Positions 16,850-24,713 of a DNA stretch of 45,223 nt are shown here, one piece after another. Position numbers and translations under genes: made by a program. The DNA is taken from the NCBI GenBank assembly GCA_900772575.1, contig CAAHEN010000133.1, positions 1 to 45,223 of the forward strand, read 5' to 3'. Every line of letters begins with the position of its first letter. Positions within the stretch are counted from its first letter, which is position 1. The notes under the pieces are model-generated. The model ran no database searches. It was not told the origin of the DNA and saw only the letters and a list, made by a program, of their open reading frames with translations. The stretch comes from Bacteroidaceae bacterium. GTDB lineage: Bacteria > Bacteroidota > Bacteroidia > Bacteroidales > Bacteroidaceae.

Positions 16850-17383
16850 ATGAAACAGACACTTTATTGGGTGAGGAGCATTGCGCTTTTCATCATAGGC
16901 ATCGGCCTTGTCGTGTGGGGCTATATGGCCAACCGTACTGCCGATGCGGAGCAGGCGGCCACACCGCAGGCGACAGACGCAGCCACCGGTGCCACTCACA
17001 GTTCAACTGAAACCGCGGTTCCAGTGGCCGACACCACCACCGGTGCGACGAGAACCCGTGGTGTGAAACATGCAGGATCAGCCGAATCTACAGAACACCG
17101 GACTGTAGAAACGGCGGCTGCACCTAGGGCTGACGCCACTACGGGAGCCTCTTCTGTAGCAGACGACAGGACTTCGAAAACCAGACGTCCACAGCAGCGG
17201 AAGTCTGATACGAAGAAGGACACCTCAGCCAAACGTCCCGTCGTGTCTTCGACCCAATCGGCAAGAAAGGGACAGACGGTAGATGCACACACAGGTGCCT
17301 CGAAGGCGGTCAAAGAAGAGCCCGTCGATGCCAAAACCAGTGCTTCGAAGGTTGGTACTGAGCATGGCGATAGGCAGGAGTAG
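16850..17383 (+). CDS. Membrane-anchored protein with five ApbE-type flavinylation motifs (candidate)
   Basis: The 177-residue product has one hydrophobic segment (about residues 5-26, VRSIALFIIGIGLVVWGYM) and then a low-complexity, Thr/Ala/Lys-rich tail with no obvious fold. In the tail, five heptads recur: DAATGAT (43), DTTTGAT (61), DATTGAS (95), DAHTGAS (145) and DAKTSAS (160). They fit the recognition consensus D-x-x-[ST]-G-A-[ST] of ApbE flavinyltransferases, which attach FMN to the last Thr/Ser of NqrB/C and RnfD/G. The codons of the five copies differ, so the protein pattern has been kept. The gene lies 44 nt before rnfC. The ATG at 16850 is chosen because it precedes the membrane segment directly. 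It is not RnfB or RnfG, as it lacks their Fe-S motifs and FMN-binding domain. Flavinylation is inference. Confidence 0.7.
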   Translation: MKQTLYWVRSIALFIIGIGLVVWGYMANRTADAEQAATPQATDAATGATHSSTETAVPVADTTTGATRTRGVKHAGSAESTEHRTVETAAAPRADATTGASSVADDRTSKTRRPQQRKSDTKKDTSAKRPVVSSTQSARKGQTVDAHTGASKAVKEEPVDAKTSASKVGTEHGDRQE

Positions 17384-17427
17384 GCTTTTTCAGTGAAGTT
17401 GAAATTCAAGAACCAGAACTTCAGACT

Positions 17428-18705
17428 ATGTTGCACATACCATCAATGAAAGGCTTGACAAAGCACACTGACATCCAGCCATTGGCTGATGCGCCTCTAC
17501 TTTGTGTGCCTTTATCGCAACACATCGGCGCCCCCGCTGTAGCCGTGGTGCGTTGTGGAGACCGTGTTCAGCAGGGCCAGCTCATCGGCCAAGCGGCGCC
17601 AGGCTGTTCCGCTAATGTCCACGCTCCTGTTTCAGGTACTGTGACGGCCATTGGCCCGATCACGCTGGCTGGCGGTGTGAGTGTGACGGCTGTGACCATT
17701 GAGAATGACTTTCAGAACCTACAGGCACCCCCTATCGGTGACGGCCTTGAACTCAGTCTACCGGAGCTCATCTGTGCCGCCGGCATCGTCGGAATGGGTG
17801 GAGCCCAGTTCCCGACAGCACTCAAGTATGATGTAGCTGATCGTGGCCGTATCAAGACGCTCATTGTCAACGGTACAGAGTGCGAGCCCTACCTGACGGC
17901 AGACTATGCCCTCATGGCCAGTCGCACTGAGACCGTGCTGCGCGGTGCTGAGGCGCTGCGAGACTTCATGCAGATGGACGAAGTGGTCATCGTCATCGAG
18001 GCGCAAAATCGCGACCTGGAACGATGCTTCTCTCCTTATTTCCATCAGGATGCCTATAGCCATTTCCGCTTGCAGATATTGCCAGATGGCTATCCGCAAG
18101 GAGGTGAACTTCAGGTGATACGTTCTGTCGTCGGCATTGAAGTGCCCCGCACACAGTTGCCCAGGACCGTTGGTGTCGTGGTCAATAACGTAGGTACCGT
18201 CTGTGCTGTCGGGCAGGCCGTCAGTGAGCGCCGTCCGCTCATCAGCCGTATCATTACGGTTTCAGGTGAGCGGGCTGGCCATATCGGCAACTTTGAAGTC
18301 AAGATCGGCACACCCGTCGGACACATACTCAAGCAACTTGGCATTGAGGCTGGGGATGCCCAGCTTGTCATGGGCGGCCCCATGATGGGCAAGCCGATAA
18401 CAGACACCTCTGTGCCTATAGTCAAAGGCTCATCGGGTATCCTGTTGCTTGGTGACCGTGCTGTTCATCGCTATCCATGCATCTCATGTGGCTACTGTGT
18501 GGACGTCTGCCCCATGCACCTCATGCCTTTCCAGTTTGAAGCCCTCACACGGCGCAGCCGTTATGCCACCATGGCGGATTATGGTTTGATGAACTGCATC
18601 GAGTGTGCGGCCTGCGATTACGCCTGCCCCAGCAATATCCCCCTCATGCAGACCATCAAGGCGGGGAAACAGTTCTTAAAACAATCTGCCCATGCTCACA
18701 AATAA
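17428..18705 (+). CDS. rnfC: Electron transport complex subunit RnfC
   Basis: The 425-residue peripheral membrane subunit accepts electrons from NADH (or passes them to NAD) in the Rnf complex. The FMN/NADH site appears as GMGGAQFPTALK, followed by NGTECEPYLTADY. Two ferredoxin-type clusters lie near the C terminus: CISCGYCVDVCP and CIECAACDYACP. An N-terminal barrel-sandwich region (HAPVSGTVTAIG) is normal. The product ends 14 nt inside rnfD, indicating translational coupling. The usual partners rnfA, B, E and G are not adjacent. Confidence 0.95.
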   Translation: MLHIPSMKGLTKHTDIQPLADAPLLCVPLSQHIGAPAVAVVRCGDRVQQGQLIGQAAPGCSANVHAPVSGTVTAIGPITLAGGVSVTAVTIENDFQNLQAPPIGDGLELSLPELICAAGIVGMGGAQFPTALKYDVADRGRIKTLIVNGTECEPYLTADYALMASRTETVLRGAEALRDFMQMDEVVIVIEAQNRDLERCFSPYFHQDAYSHFRLQILPDGYPQGGELQVIRSVVGIEVPRTQLPRTVGVVVNNVGTVCAVGQAVSERRPLISRIITVSGERAGHIGNFEVKIGTPVGHILKQLGIEAGDAQLVMGGPMMGKPITDTSVPIVKGSSGILLLGDRAVHRYPCISCGYCVDVCPMHLMPFQFEALTRRSRYATMADYGLMNCIECAACDYACPSNIPLMQTIKAGKQFLKQSAHAHK

Positions 18706-19786
18706 ACCGACCAACAATCCTTTTGTCCACACAGCCGACAGTACGCCCCGCGTGATGCTCGACGTCGTCATTGCTCTGTTGCCCGGCGTTGTGGCGGCCT
18801 ACTTGGCCTTCGGTACCGCCGCCTTGTCACTCATCGCCGTGTCGGTTGGCAGTGCGCTCGTGGCTGAGTTTATCTTCAGCCTCTTGTTTATTGGCCGCAT
18901 CGATACACTTGCCGATGGTTCAGCGGTTGTCACCGGCTTGCTCATGGCTTTCACGCTAGGCGCCTTCACTCCTCTTCCCGCCGTTTCGTTTGGCGCCGCA
19001 GCTGCGGTCATCTTCGGTAAACTTCTGTGGGGCGGGCTTGGATGCAATGTGTTCAATCCTGCCCTCGTGGGGCGCGAGTTCATGACGGTCTTTTTCCCTG
19101 TCGCCATGACCTCAGGCTCAGTCTGGTACAACCATGCTGCCATCAACCATGCCACCCTGCAATTGACGGGCAGTACGTTTGTGGATCAGCTGTTCTTCCA
19201 TCCGTCAGGGGCCGTGGGTGAGTACTCAGTTGTAGCCCTCATCATTGGCGGGCTCTATCTGTTGCTGCGCCGGCGCATCACGTGGCATGTGCCTTTCAGC
19301 CTGTTGACGGCTTTCACCGCCACTGTCGCCCTGTTACGGGCTTGCGAGGTGGAGGGGATGGATTTCTCACTCGGAGGCGTACTGCTTGGTGCCGTCTTTA
19401 TGGCGACGGATATGCCCTCCAGTCCGACAACCACTGCCGGTCGCTGCTACTATGGCGCGATGATCGGTCTCGTCGCCGCAGTTCTTATCGCTTGCGGTGT
19501 ACGTTATGAGTACATGTCATTTTCCATCCTGTTGCTCAACGGTGCGACTCCCTTCATTGACCGCTGTCTGCGTCCCCGTGTTTGGGGCTTGTCGCTCGAC
19601 AAGCGCGCTCGCCTTGTACGCTATGCCTTGCTGACACTTGCCGTTGCGGCAGCTTGTGCCATCGTCGGCATGCCACTATTCAGCAGCATTCATGCAGTGC
19701 GCTATCTCGTTTACGCCTATGTTCTCGTCATCGTCGTGCATTATGTGTGGAATGACCTGAGAACAGAGACTACGGTGAGCGCATAG
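18692..19786 (+). CDS. rnfD: Electron transport complex subunit RnfD (divergent)
   Basis: The 364-residue integral membrane subunit normally carries a covalently bound FMN and moves electrons across the membrane. Family signatures are DVVIALLPGVVAAYLAFG, LADGSAVVTGLLMAF, GLGCNVFNPALVGREFM, and MATDMPSSPTT, with about ten membrane spans. The region where DxxSGAT normally lies, between the MTSG-x-W segment and the LFFHPSGAVGE segment, reads AAINHAT, retaining AT but lacking the Asp and the SG pair. The protein therefore probably lacks the ApbE consensus. It overlaps rnfC by 14 nt. The next gene is an unrelated GDPD, so no rnfG, E, A or B follows. Confidence 0.92.
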   Translation: MLTNKPTNNPFVHTADSTPRVMLDVVIALLPGVVAAYLAFGTAALSLIAVSVGSALVAEFIFSLLFIGRIDTLADGSAVVTGLLMAFTLGAFTPLPAVSFGAAAAVIFGKLLWGGLGCNVFNPALVGREFMTVFFPVAMTSGSVWYNHAAINHATLQLTGSTFVDQLFFHPSGAVGEYSVVALIIGGLYLLLRRRITWHVPFSLLTAFTATVALLRACEVEGMDFSLGGVLLGAVFMATDMPSSPTTTAGRCYYGAMIGLVAAVLIACGVRYEYMSFSILLLNGATPFIDRCLRPRVWGLSLDKRARLVRYALLTLAVAAACAIVGMPLFSSIHAVRYLVYAYVLVIVVHYVWNDLRTETTVSA

Positions 19787-19834
19787 CGGCAGTATGCTCT
19801 GCCTCTATATTTTGTATTGATAATAGAGAAGATC

Positions 19835-20755
19835 ATGAAAAGGTTATTTTTGCTCTCATTCTGCTTAGCCGGGCTCGTTGCGATGATGACAGCTCAAAGC
19901 CGTAGGCCGCTGGCCGCACTTCGTGATACAGCGAAGTCTGACTATGTGTGGGTCGCAGCGCACCGCGGAGACTGGATATATGCTCCGGAAAATTCTTTGG
20001 AGTCACTGGCGCACGACATTGCCTGGGGCGTGGATTTGATGGAGACCGATGTCAGACTGACCAAGGACGGCCGGGTAGTCATGATGCACGACTGGAGTGT
20101 TGACCGTACCACGAACGGTCATGGCGCTGTTGCGGATCTGACGTTGGCTGAAATTAAGCAATTGCGCCTGAAGACCAATTTTGGCACCAATACGGCTTTG
20201 CGGGTTCCCACTTTAGAGGAATTCATTCAACTGGCCAAGGGAAAGGTCTACCTGTACCTCGACAAGGCTGGTCAAGATTTGCCGGGGCAGCCTCAGGGCC
20301 ATATGGTCAAGCAGCTCCTGAAAATTCTAAAGGCTAACAATGCGCTGGAAGAGGCCGTCTTCGTACTGGATTGGCCGTATGAGAAAGCGAGGGCTGTCTT
20401 TGGCGATGACTTGGATAAGGTCGTTTATGTGCCAGTGATTGAAGACGGCATTCCCGACCTGAAGGCCTATGTCAATGAATACATCGAGAAGTTGCATCCC
20501 GTGGCGTTTCAGTTCAGAATGGTCAGCCTCGACACAGAGACTTATCGCTTGTTGCCAACAGTCATCGGGGCTGGGGCCAAACCTTTCATCGCTGCGACCT
20601 GGGCAGAGCACACAGCCGGACATGGAGATGCCGTCTCCATGTTTGGACGCCCGTCGGAAGGGTGGGGATGGCTGGTCGATAAAGGGTTTCGTATCCTTGA
20701 GACCAATTATCCTCATGATGTACTGCAATATCTGAGGTCTGAAAACCGGCGTTGA
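19835..20755 (+). CDS. Secreted glycerophosphodiester phosphodiesterase
   Basis: The 306-residue TIM-barrel enzyme is expected to hydrolyse glycerophosphodiesters to sn-glycerol 3-phosphate and an alcohol. A signal peptide (MKRLFLLSFCLAGLVAMMTAQS) indicates export. Catalytic motifs are AAHRGDWIYAPENS (HRG and the ENS Glu), METDVRLTKDGRVVMMHD (ExD and H) and DRTTNGHG. The ATG at 19835 is preferred over the TTG at 19817 because it precedes the signal peptide. It follows rnfD by 48 nt and has a strong terminator downstream. A role in scavenging phospholipid headgroups is likely but unproven. Confidence 0.93.
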   Translation: MKRLFLLSFCLAGLVAMMTAQSRRPLAALRDTAKSDYVWVAAHRGDWIYAPENSLESLAHDIAWGVDLMETDVRLTKDGRVVMMHDWSVDRTTNGHGAVADLTLAEIKQLRLKTNFGTNTALRVPTLEEFIQLAKGKVYLYLDKAGQDLPGQPQGHMVKQLLKILKANNALEEAVFVLDWPYEKARAVFGDDLDKVVYVPVIEDGIPDLKAYVNEYIEKLHPVAFQFRMVSLDTETYRLLPTVIGAGAKPFIAATWAEHTAGHGDAVSMFGRPSEGWGWLVDKGFRILETNYPHDVLQYLRSENRR

Positions 20756-20842
20756 ATTTGTACGAGAGAATTTCTGGCCTTGACTCGTCCCACTGATAAA
20801 TGTAAGAGAATGAGTATGCTTGGGGCCATACTTGTTGGGATA

Positions 20843-20887
20843 GCGCAAGAGCCACACGAGCTGTGGCTTTTGCGCTTCCATTTTTAA
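20843..20887 (+). terminator. Rho-independent terminator after GDPD gene
   Basis: GCGCAAGAGCCACA pairs with TGTGGCTTTTGCGC (one G-U) around a 5-nt loop, then TTCCATTTTT. A very stable, canonical terminator. Confidence 0.88.
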
Positions 20888-20921
20888 TGCTTAACTTCGC
20901 AGAACCAAACCAAGCACAAGC

Positions 20922-22250
20922 ATGTCCCTTATCAAACGGATATACATTATCTACCGCCTGCTGCTGCGCTTCCTGTTGCGTGGTCTGTGGGAATCTACCA
21001 CCGGCGGTGTGCGTCGCGTCGTCATCGGTGTCGTGCGGCGCCTTGTCGTTACCACGCGGCTCTTCGTCCGTGAAGGCATGGCCTACCGTGCTTCGGCGCT
21101 GACCTACTCATCGCTTCTCTCAGTGGTGCCCCTGTTGGCCATCATCTTTGCCATAGCAAAGGGCTTTGGGCTTGCCGCACTTATCGAACAGTGGATGCGC
21201 GACAACATTGCCGCTAAGCCTGAGGTTACAGATACACTTGTCGGCTTCGTACAATCCTATCTCGATCACACACAGGGAGGCGTGTTCTTGGGGTTTGGCC
21301 TGCTCATGCTCCTTTGGACACTCTTTAATCTGACCAACTCCATAGAGAGCACTTTCAACCAGATCTGGCAGGTGAAGCACCAGCGCACGGTCTTCCGTAT
21401 GCTGATGGACTATACCGCCATATTCTTCCTTTTGCCGGTGCTCATCATCGCCACGAGCGGCCTCAACATCTTGGCATATTCCGCGGCCAGCAAGCTGGTA
21501 CCGGATATTATGATACTTCGTCCGACAGCCTTGGTGCTTGTTCAGGGCTTGCCATATGTGGTGGTTTGTCTTTTCTTTACTGGGCTATTCATCTTCATGC
21601 CCAATACGCGGGTGAGTTTCGGCAGCGCCTTGAAGGCTGGCATACCGACGGGCTTGCTCTTCCAGATACTCCAGCTCTGCTATGTCCATTCGCAGTTATG
21701 GATATCAAGCTACAATGCCATCTACGGCTCGTTTGCCGCCTTGCCACTCTTCATGCTCATGTGTCAGTTGAGCTGGTTACTGACCCTTTTCGGCGGCACA
21801 CTCTGCTATGTGGATCAGAATATCCATAGTTTCTACTACGGCCACGACATTGTGCGTCTGAGCCATCTCGACCGTGACTGTCTCAGCGTGCGTCTCGCTG
21901 CCGCCATCTGTCGTCGCTTCGCCGCCGCCGAACCGCCTCTCACTGCCGCCGCACTGTCCGAGCGTGAACGCGTCCACCTTCGCCTGACCACTGATGTGCT
22001 CTACGACCTTGAGCAGGCAGGTATCATCATGAAAGTGCAGACAGATGGCGGTACGGCTGAACCGGTCTATCTGCCCGCCGGTGACATTCACACGCTGACC
22101 ATACCGCGCGTGCTCGCTGCTCTCGATCGTGAGGGAGAGCACATCGGACGTCCGGTAGCGACTGGGGATGAAGATTTCCGTCGCCGGCGCCGCGACATGT
22201 TCGGCATTGTGTTCGACGACACACCACTCCACGAACTCAAAGGTCTCTAA
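20922..22250 (+). CDS. YihY/UPF0761 family inner membrane protein
   Basis: The 442-residue product belongs to the family once called ribonuclease BN; its true function is unknown. The region MAYRASALTYSSLLSVVPLLAIIFA is the family hallmark, followed by LWTLFNLTNSIESTFNQIW and SYNAIYGSFAALPLFMLMCQLSW; about six membrane spans are visible. After residue 310 there is a soluble tail with a winged-helix-like region (LRLTTDVLYDLEQAGI), which is usual in Bacteroidetes members. The first 35 residues are basic. The ATG at 20922 is the only sensible start. Confidence 0.9.
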   Translation: MSLIKRIYIIYRLLLRFLLRGLWESTTGGVRRVVIGVVRRLVVTTRLFVREGMAYRASALTYSSLLSVVPLLAIIFAIAKGFGLAALIEQWMRDNIAAKPEVTDTLVGFVQSYLDHTQGGVFLGFGLLMLLWTLFNLTNSIESTFNQIWQVKHQRTVFRMLMDYTAIFFLLPVLIIATSGLNILAYSAASKLVPDIMILRPTALVLVQGLPYVVVCLFFTGLFIFMPNTRVSFGSALKAGIPTGLLFQILQLCYVHSQLWISSYNAIYGSFAALPLFMLMCQLSWLLTLFGGTLCYVDQNIHSFYYGHDIVRLSHLDRDCLSVRLAAAICRRFAAAEPPLTAAALSERERVHLRLTTDVLYDLEQAGIIMKVQTDGGTAEPVYLPAGDIHTLTIPRVLAALDREGEHIGRPVATGDEDFRRRRRDMFGIVFDDTPLHELKGL

Positions 22251-22269
22251 GTTGAGGCCTTCTTTTTTT
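22240..22269 (+). terminator. Terminator overlapping the yihY-type stop codon
   Basis: AAGGTCTC (22240-22247) and GAGGCCTT (22254-22261), one G-U pair, form a hairpin whose loop contains the stop codon TAA, followed by C and seven T. It ends 19 nt before the TonB-dependent receptor start, leaving no space for a promoter in between. Confidence 0.8.
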
Positions 22270-22288
22270 CATCAATCATTTTATATTC

Positions 22289-24349
22289 ATGTTATCACAA
22301 TCCATCAACAAGCGCGATCAGCTCACGTTCCGCCACTTCAGCCGTAAGAACTATGCCCTCTTTGCCTGCCTTGGCCGCGAGGTGCGTATCGGTGTGTTGA
22401 GTGTGGCCACGCTGGCCACTGCCGCTCCTTGCCTTTCGGCCACCGCCCTCGGCCACATTGAGGGTCGTACCGACAGCACGGTCACCGGCAGCGATGACCG
22501 TCAGCTCGACGAAGCGCTTGTCAGTGCCTCTCGCACACCGATGGCCGCCGATGTGGCGGCACGTCCCGTGATGACACTCGGCAGCCGTGAACTCGCGGCG
22601 GCGGGTGTCACGAGTATCAACGACTTGCTCAAGCTTGCTGCCGGTGTCGACGTCAGGCAGCGCGGCGGCTTCGGCATCCAGACCGACATCAGCATCGACG
22701 GTGGTACCTTTGACCAGATAGCCCTGCTCGTCAACGGTGTCCCGATCACGAACCCACAGACCGGCCACAATGCGGCTGACTTTCCCGTCAACATCAGTGA
22801 CATCGAGCGTGTGGAAATTCTTCGCGGTGCGGCGTCACGTGTTTTCGGAAGCCAGGCTTTCAGTGGGGCCATCAATATCGTTACCCGCACCGGTGGCCAT
22901 CGTCTCGACGCCGAAGTGGCGGCAGGCAGTTACGGTACTGTCAGGGCCGATGTGCGTACGGGGCTCAGCCTTGTTCCCGGTTGGACCACGTCTGTCAGCG
23001 GCAGCTTTCAGCGCTCGGACGGCGCCGTCAGCAATGGTGACTTCAAGGGTGGAAAGGCCTTCTGGCAGACATGTTACGACTCCCCCGATTTCCGTCTCGA
23101 CGCACAGGCAGGACTGACGGTCAACGACTTCGGTGCCAACACATTCTATTCCGCCGCTTTCCCCGACCAGTGGGAGGCTACACGGCGCTATCTGCTGGCT
23201 GTCAAGGCCGAGACTAAGGGACGTGTACACTTGGCCCCGCAGATATCGTGGCTGCGCAGCACAGACCACTTCCAACTCACCCGCCACAGTGACAAAAATG
23301 AGAATTTCAACCGCGGTGACGTTTATACCGCAGCCCTCAACGCTTGGACTGTATGGGCCGGTGGGCGCACAGCCGTCGGCACGGAGATGCGTCAAGAGGG
23401 TATCTACAGCACGAATCTGGGCCGTCCGCTCAGCGAGAGTGAGCAGTTTCCTGTTCGCGGCCAGGGCGATATATTGTATAACCACCATGACAGCCGTACT
23501 AATATTAGCTATTTTGTAGAGCACAACATCGTACTTGATCATTGGACTGTCTCGGCTGGTGTCATGGCGCAGCGTAACACGAGCACGGCCCGCACTTTCC
23601 GTTTCTATCCAGGTGTCGACGTCAGTTGGCGTCCTGGGCGATGGCAGGTCTATGCTTCGTGGAACCGCTCCATGCGCCTGCCGACATTCACTGACCTCTG
23701 GTACAAGAGTCCCACGCAGGAGGGCAACGTCGGATTGCGCCCTGAGGAGTGCTCGGCATGGCGACTGGGTAGCACTTGGCAGGGACGTGTCGTCACGCTC
23801 AACGTAGATGGCCACTTCACACGCGGCATAAATATGATAGACTGGGTGATGCGCAGTGCCGATGACAAATACCATGCCACGAGTTTCAGTCTCGACAATC
23901 TCGGTGCCGCTGTTGCCGCAACAGTGGATTTCGATGATTGGCTTGGTAGCCGGCAACCCCTTTCGCGTCTGCGTCTCGACTACGCTTATATCTACCAGCA
24001 TCGCCGTAACGGCATGGACTTTTATAAATCGAACTATGCTCTCGAATACCTGCGCCATAAGTTTGTCGCCACACTCGATCATCGCATCTTCTCCCGTTTG
24101 GCAGCCACTTGGACTGTCCGGGTGCAAGACCGTGAGGGGGCTTATATCCTCTATCGTAATGGACAGTCGACAGGTGAGCTGCATCCTTATGGCACACATG
24201 CCCTGCTTGATTGTCGCTTGCATTGGGACGCACCGCACTATGGCCTCTATGTCGACATGACCAACATCACGGCACATCGCTACTTTGATTTGGCCAATGT
24301 GCGTCAGCCTGGATTTATGCTCATGGGGGGAATCAAGTTCCGGCTCTGA
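22289..24349 (+). CDS. TonB-dependent receptor (BtuB-like)
   Basis: The 686-residue outer-membrane transporter has a plug domain at about residues 70-190 (LDEALVSASRTP, INDLLKLAAGVDVRQRGGFG, DISIDGGTFDQIALLVNGVP, IERVEILRGAASRVFGSQAFSGAINIV) and a 22-strand type barrel ending in KFRL. It lacks the N-terminal carboxypeptidase-like domain of SusC proteins, so it is more like vitamin B12 or metal-chelate receptors; the ligand is not known. The N terminus is unusual: about 40 residues including RHFSRKNYALFACLGREVRIG precede the hydrophobic core, an extended signal-peptide region. No cobalamin riboswitch is seen upstream. Confidence 0.92.
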   Translation: MLSQSINKRDQLTFRHFSRKNYALFACLGREVRIGVLSVATLATAAPCLSATALGHIEGRTDSTVTGSDDRQLDEALVSASRTPMAADVAARPVMTLGSRELAAAGVTSINDLLKLAAGVDVRQRGGFGIQTDISIDGGTFDQIALLVNGVPITNPQTGHNAADFPVNISDIERVEILRGAASRVFGSQAFSGAINIVTRTGGHRLDAEVAAGSYGTVRADVRTGLSLVPGWTTSVSGSFQRSDGAVSNGDFKGGKAFWQTCYDSPDFRLDAQAGLTVNDFGANTFYSAAFPDQWEATRRYLLAVKAETKGRVHLAPQISWLRSTDHFQLTRHSDKNENFNRGDVYTAALNAWTVWAGGRTAVGTEMRQEGIYSTNLGRPLSESEQFPVRGQGDILYNHHDSRTNISYFVEHNIVLDHWTVSAGVMAQRNTSTARTFRFYPGVDVSWRPGRWQVYASWNRSMRLPTFTDLWYKSPTQEGNVGLRPEECSAWRLGSTWQGRVVTLNVDGHFTRGINMIDWVMRSADDKYHATSFSLDNLGAAVAATVDFDDWLGSRQPLSRLRLDYAYIYQHRRNGMDFYKSNYALEYLRHKFVATLDHRIFSRLAATWTVRVQDREGAYILYRNGQSTGELHPYGTHALLDCRLHWDAPHYGLYVDMTNITAHRYFDLANVRQPGFMLMGGIKFRL

Positions 24350-24713
24350 GATTGTGCTTATGCGGGGCTCTCCAGCCGCATCCAGCGCAGCTGGGCGCTA
24401 GTTCTGTTTAGCCCAAAGCCAATGCCCCATGTTAGAGCTATCCCATAACGGTCTAATGACCGATTGGGTTTAGTCGCAGTCAGCCCGCAGCACCCTTTTC
24501 TGTAAGGGGCTGCGGGCTGTTTCCGCGTGTGGCTGTCCGCAGACAACCGGTAAGTATGGAGGAGCGAGATCTAGGCCTCGTTGTCTGTCTCGCTCCAGCC
24601 GGTATACGACCGGTCACTGCACTTTTGGCTCACTGGAACTGTGCGCGTCATACTGGATATTGGGCTTTCAGCATGCAATAGTGAATAGGCGTGAGGACGT
24701 GGAACGGCAGACT
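24350..24713. other. Intergenic stretch between convergent genes
   Basis: Holds the terminator at 24481-24523; otherwise no gene or RNA is recognised between the TonB receptor and the convergent GH2 gene. Confidence 0.5.
24481..24523 (+). terminator. Terminator after the TonB-dependent receptor
   Basis: CAGCCCGCAGC-a-CCCTT and AAGGG-GCTGCGGGCTG form a 16-bp stem with a 6-nt loop, then GTTTCC. Strong, possibly bidirectional between convergent genes. Confidence 0.85.

Noticed and set aside
16850..17383. Motif protein as a divergent RnfB or RnfG
   Set aside because: It has no cysteine clusters of RnfB and no folded FMN-binding domain of RnfG; only the heptads resemble an ApbE site.
22270..22288. 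Cobalamin riboswitch ahead of the TonB-dependent receptor
   Set aside because: There are only 38 nt between the genes, far too few for the riboswitch, so the ligand was left open.
22835..24277. 480-residue minus-strand open frame under the TonB-dependent receptor
   Set aside because: It is antisense to a gene with clear family motifs, lacks any domain, and arises from the high GC third-position bias of the plus-strand gene.
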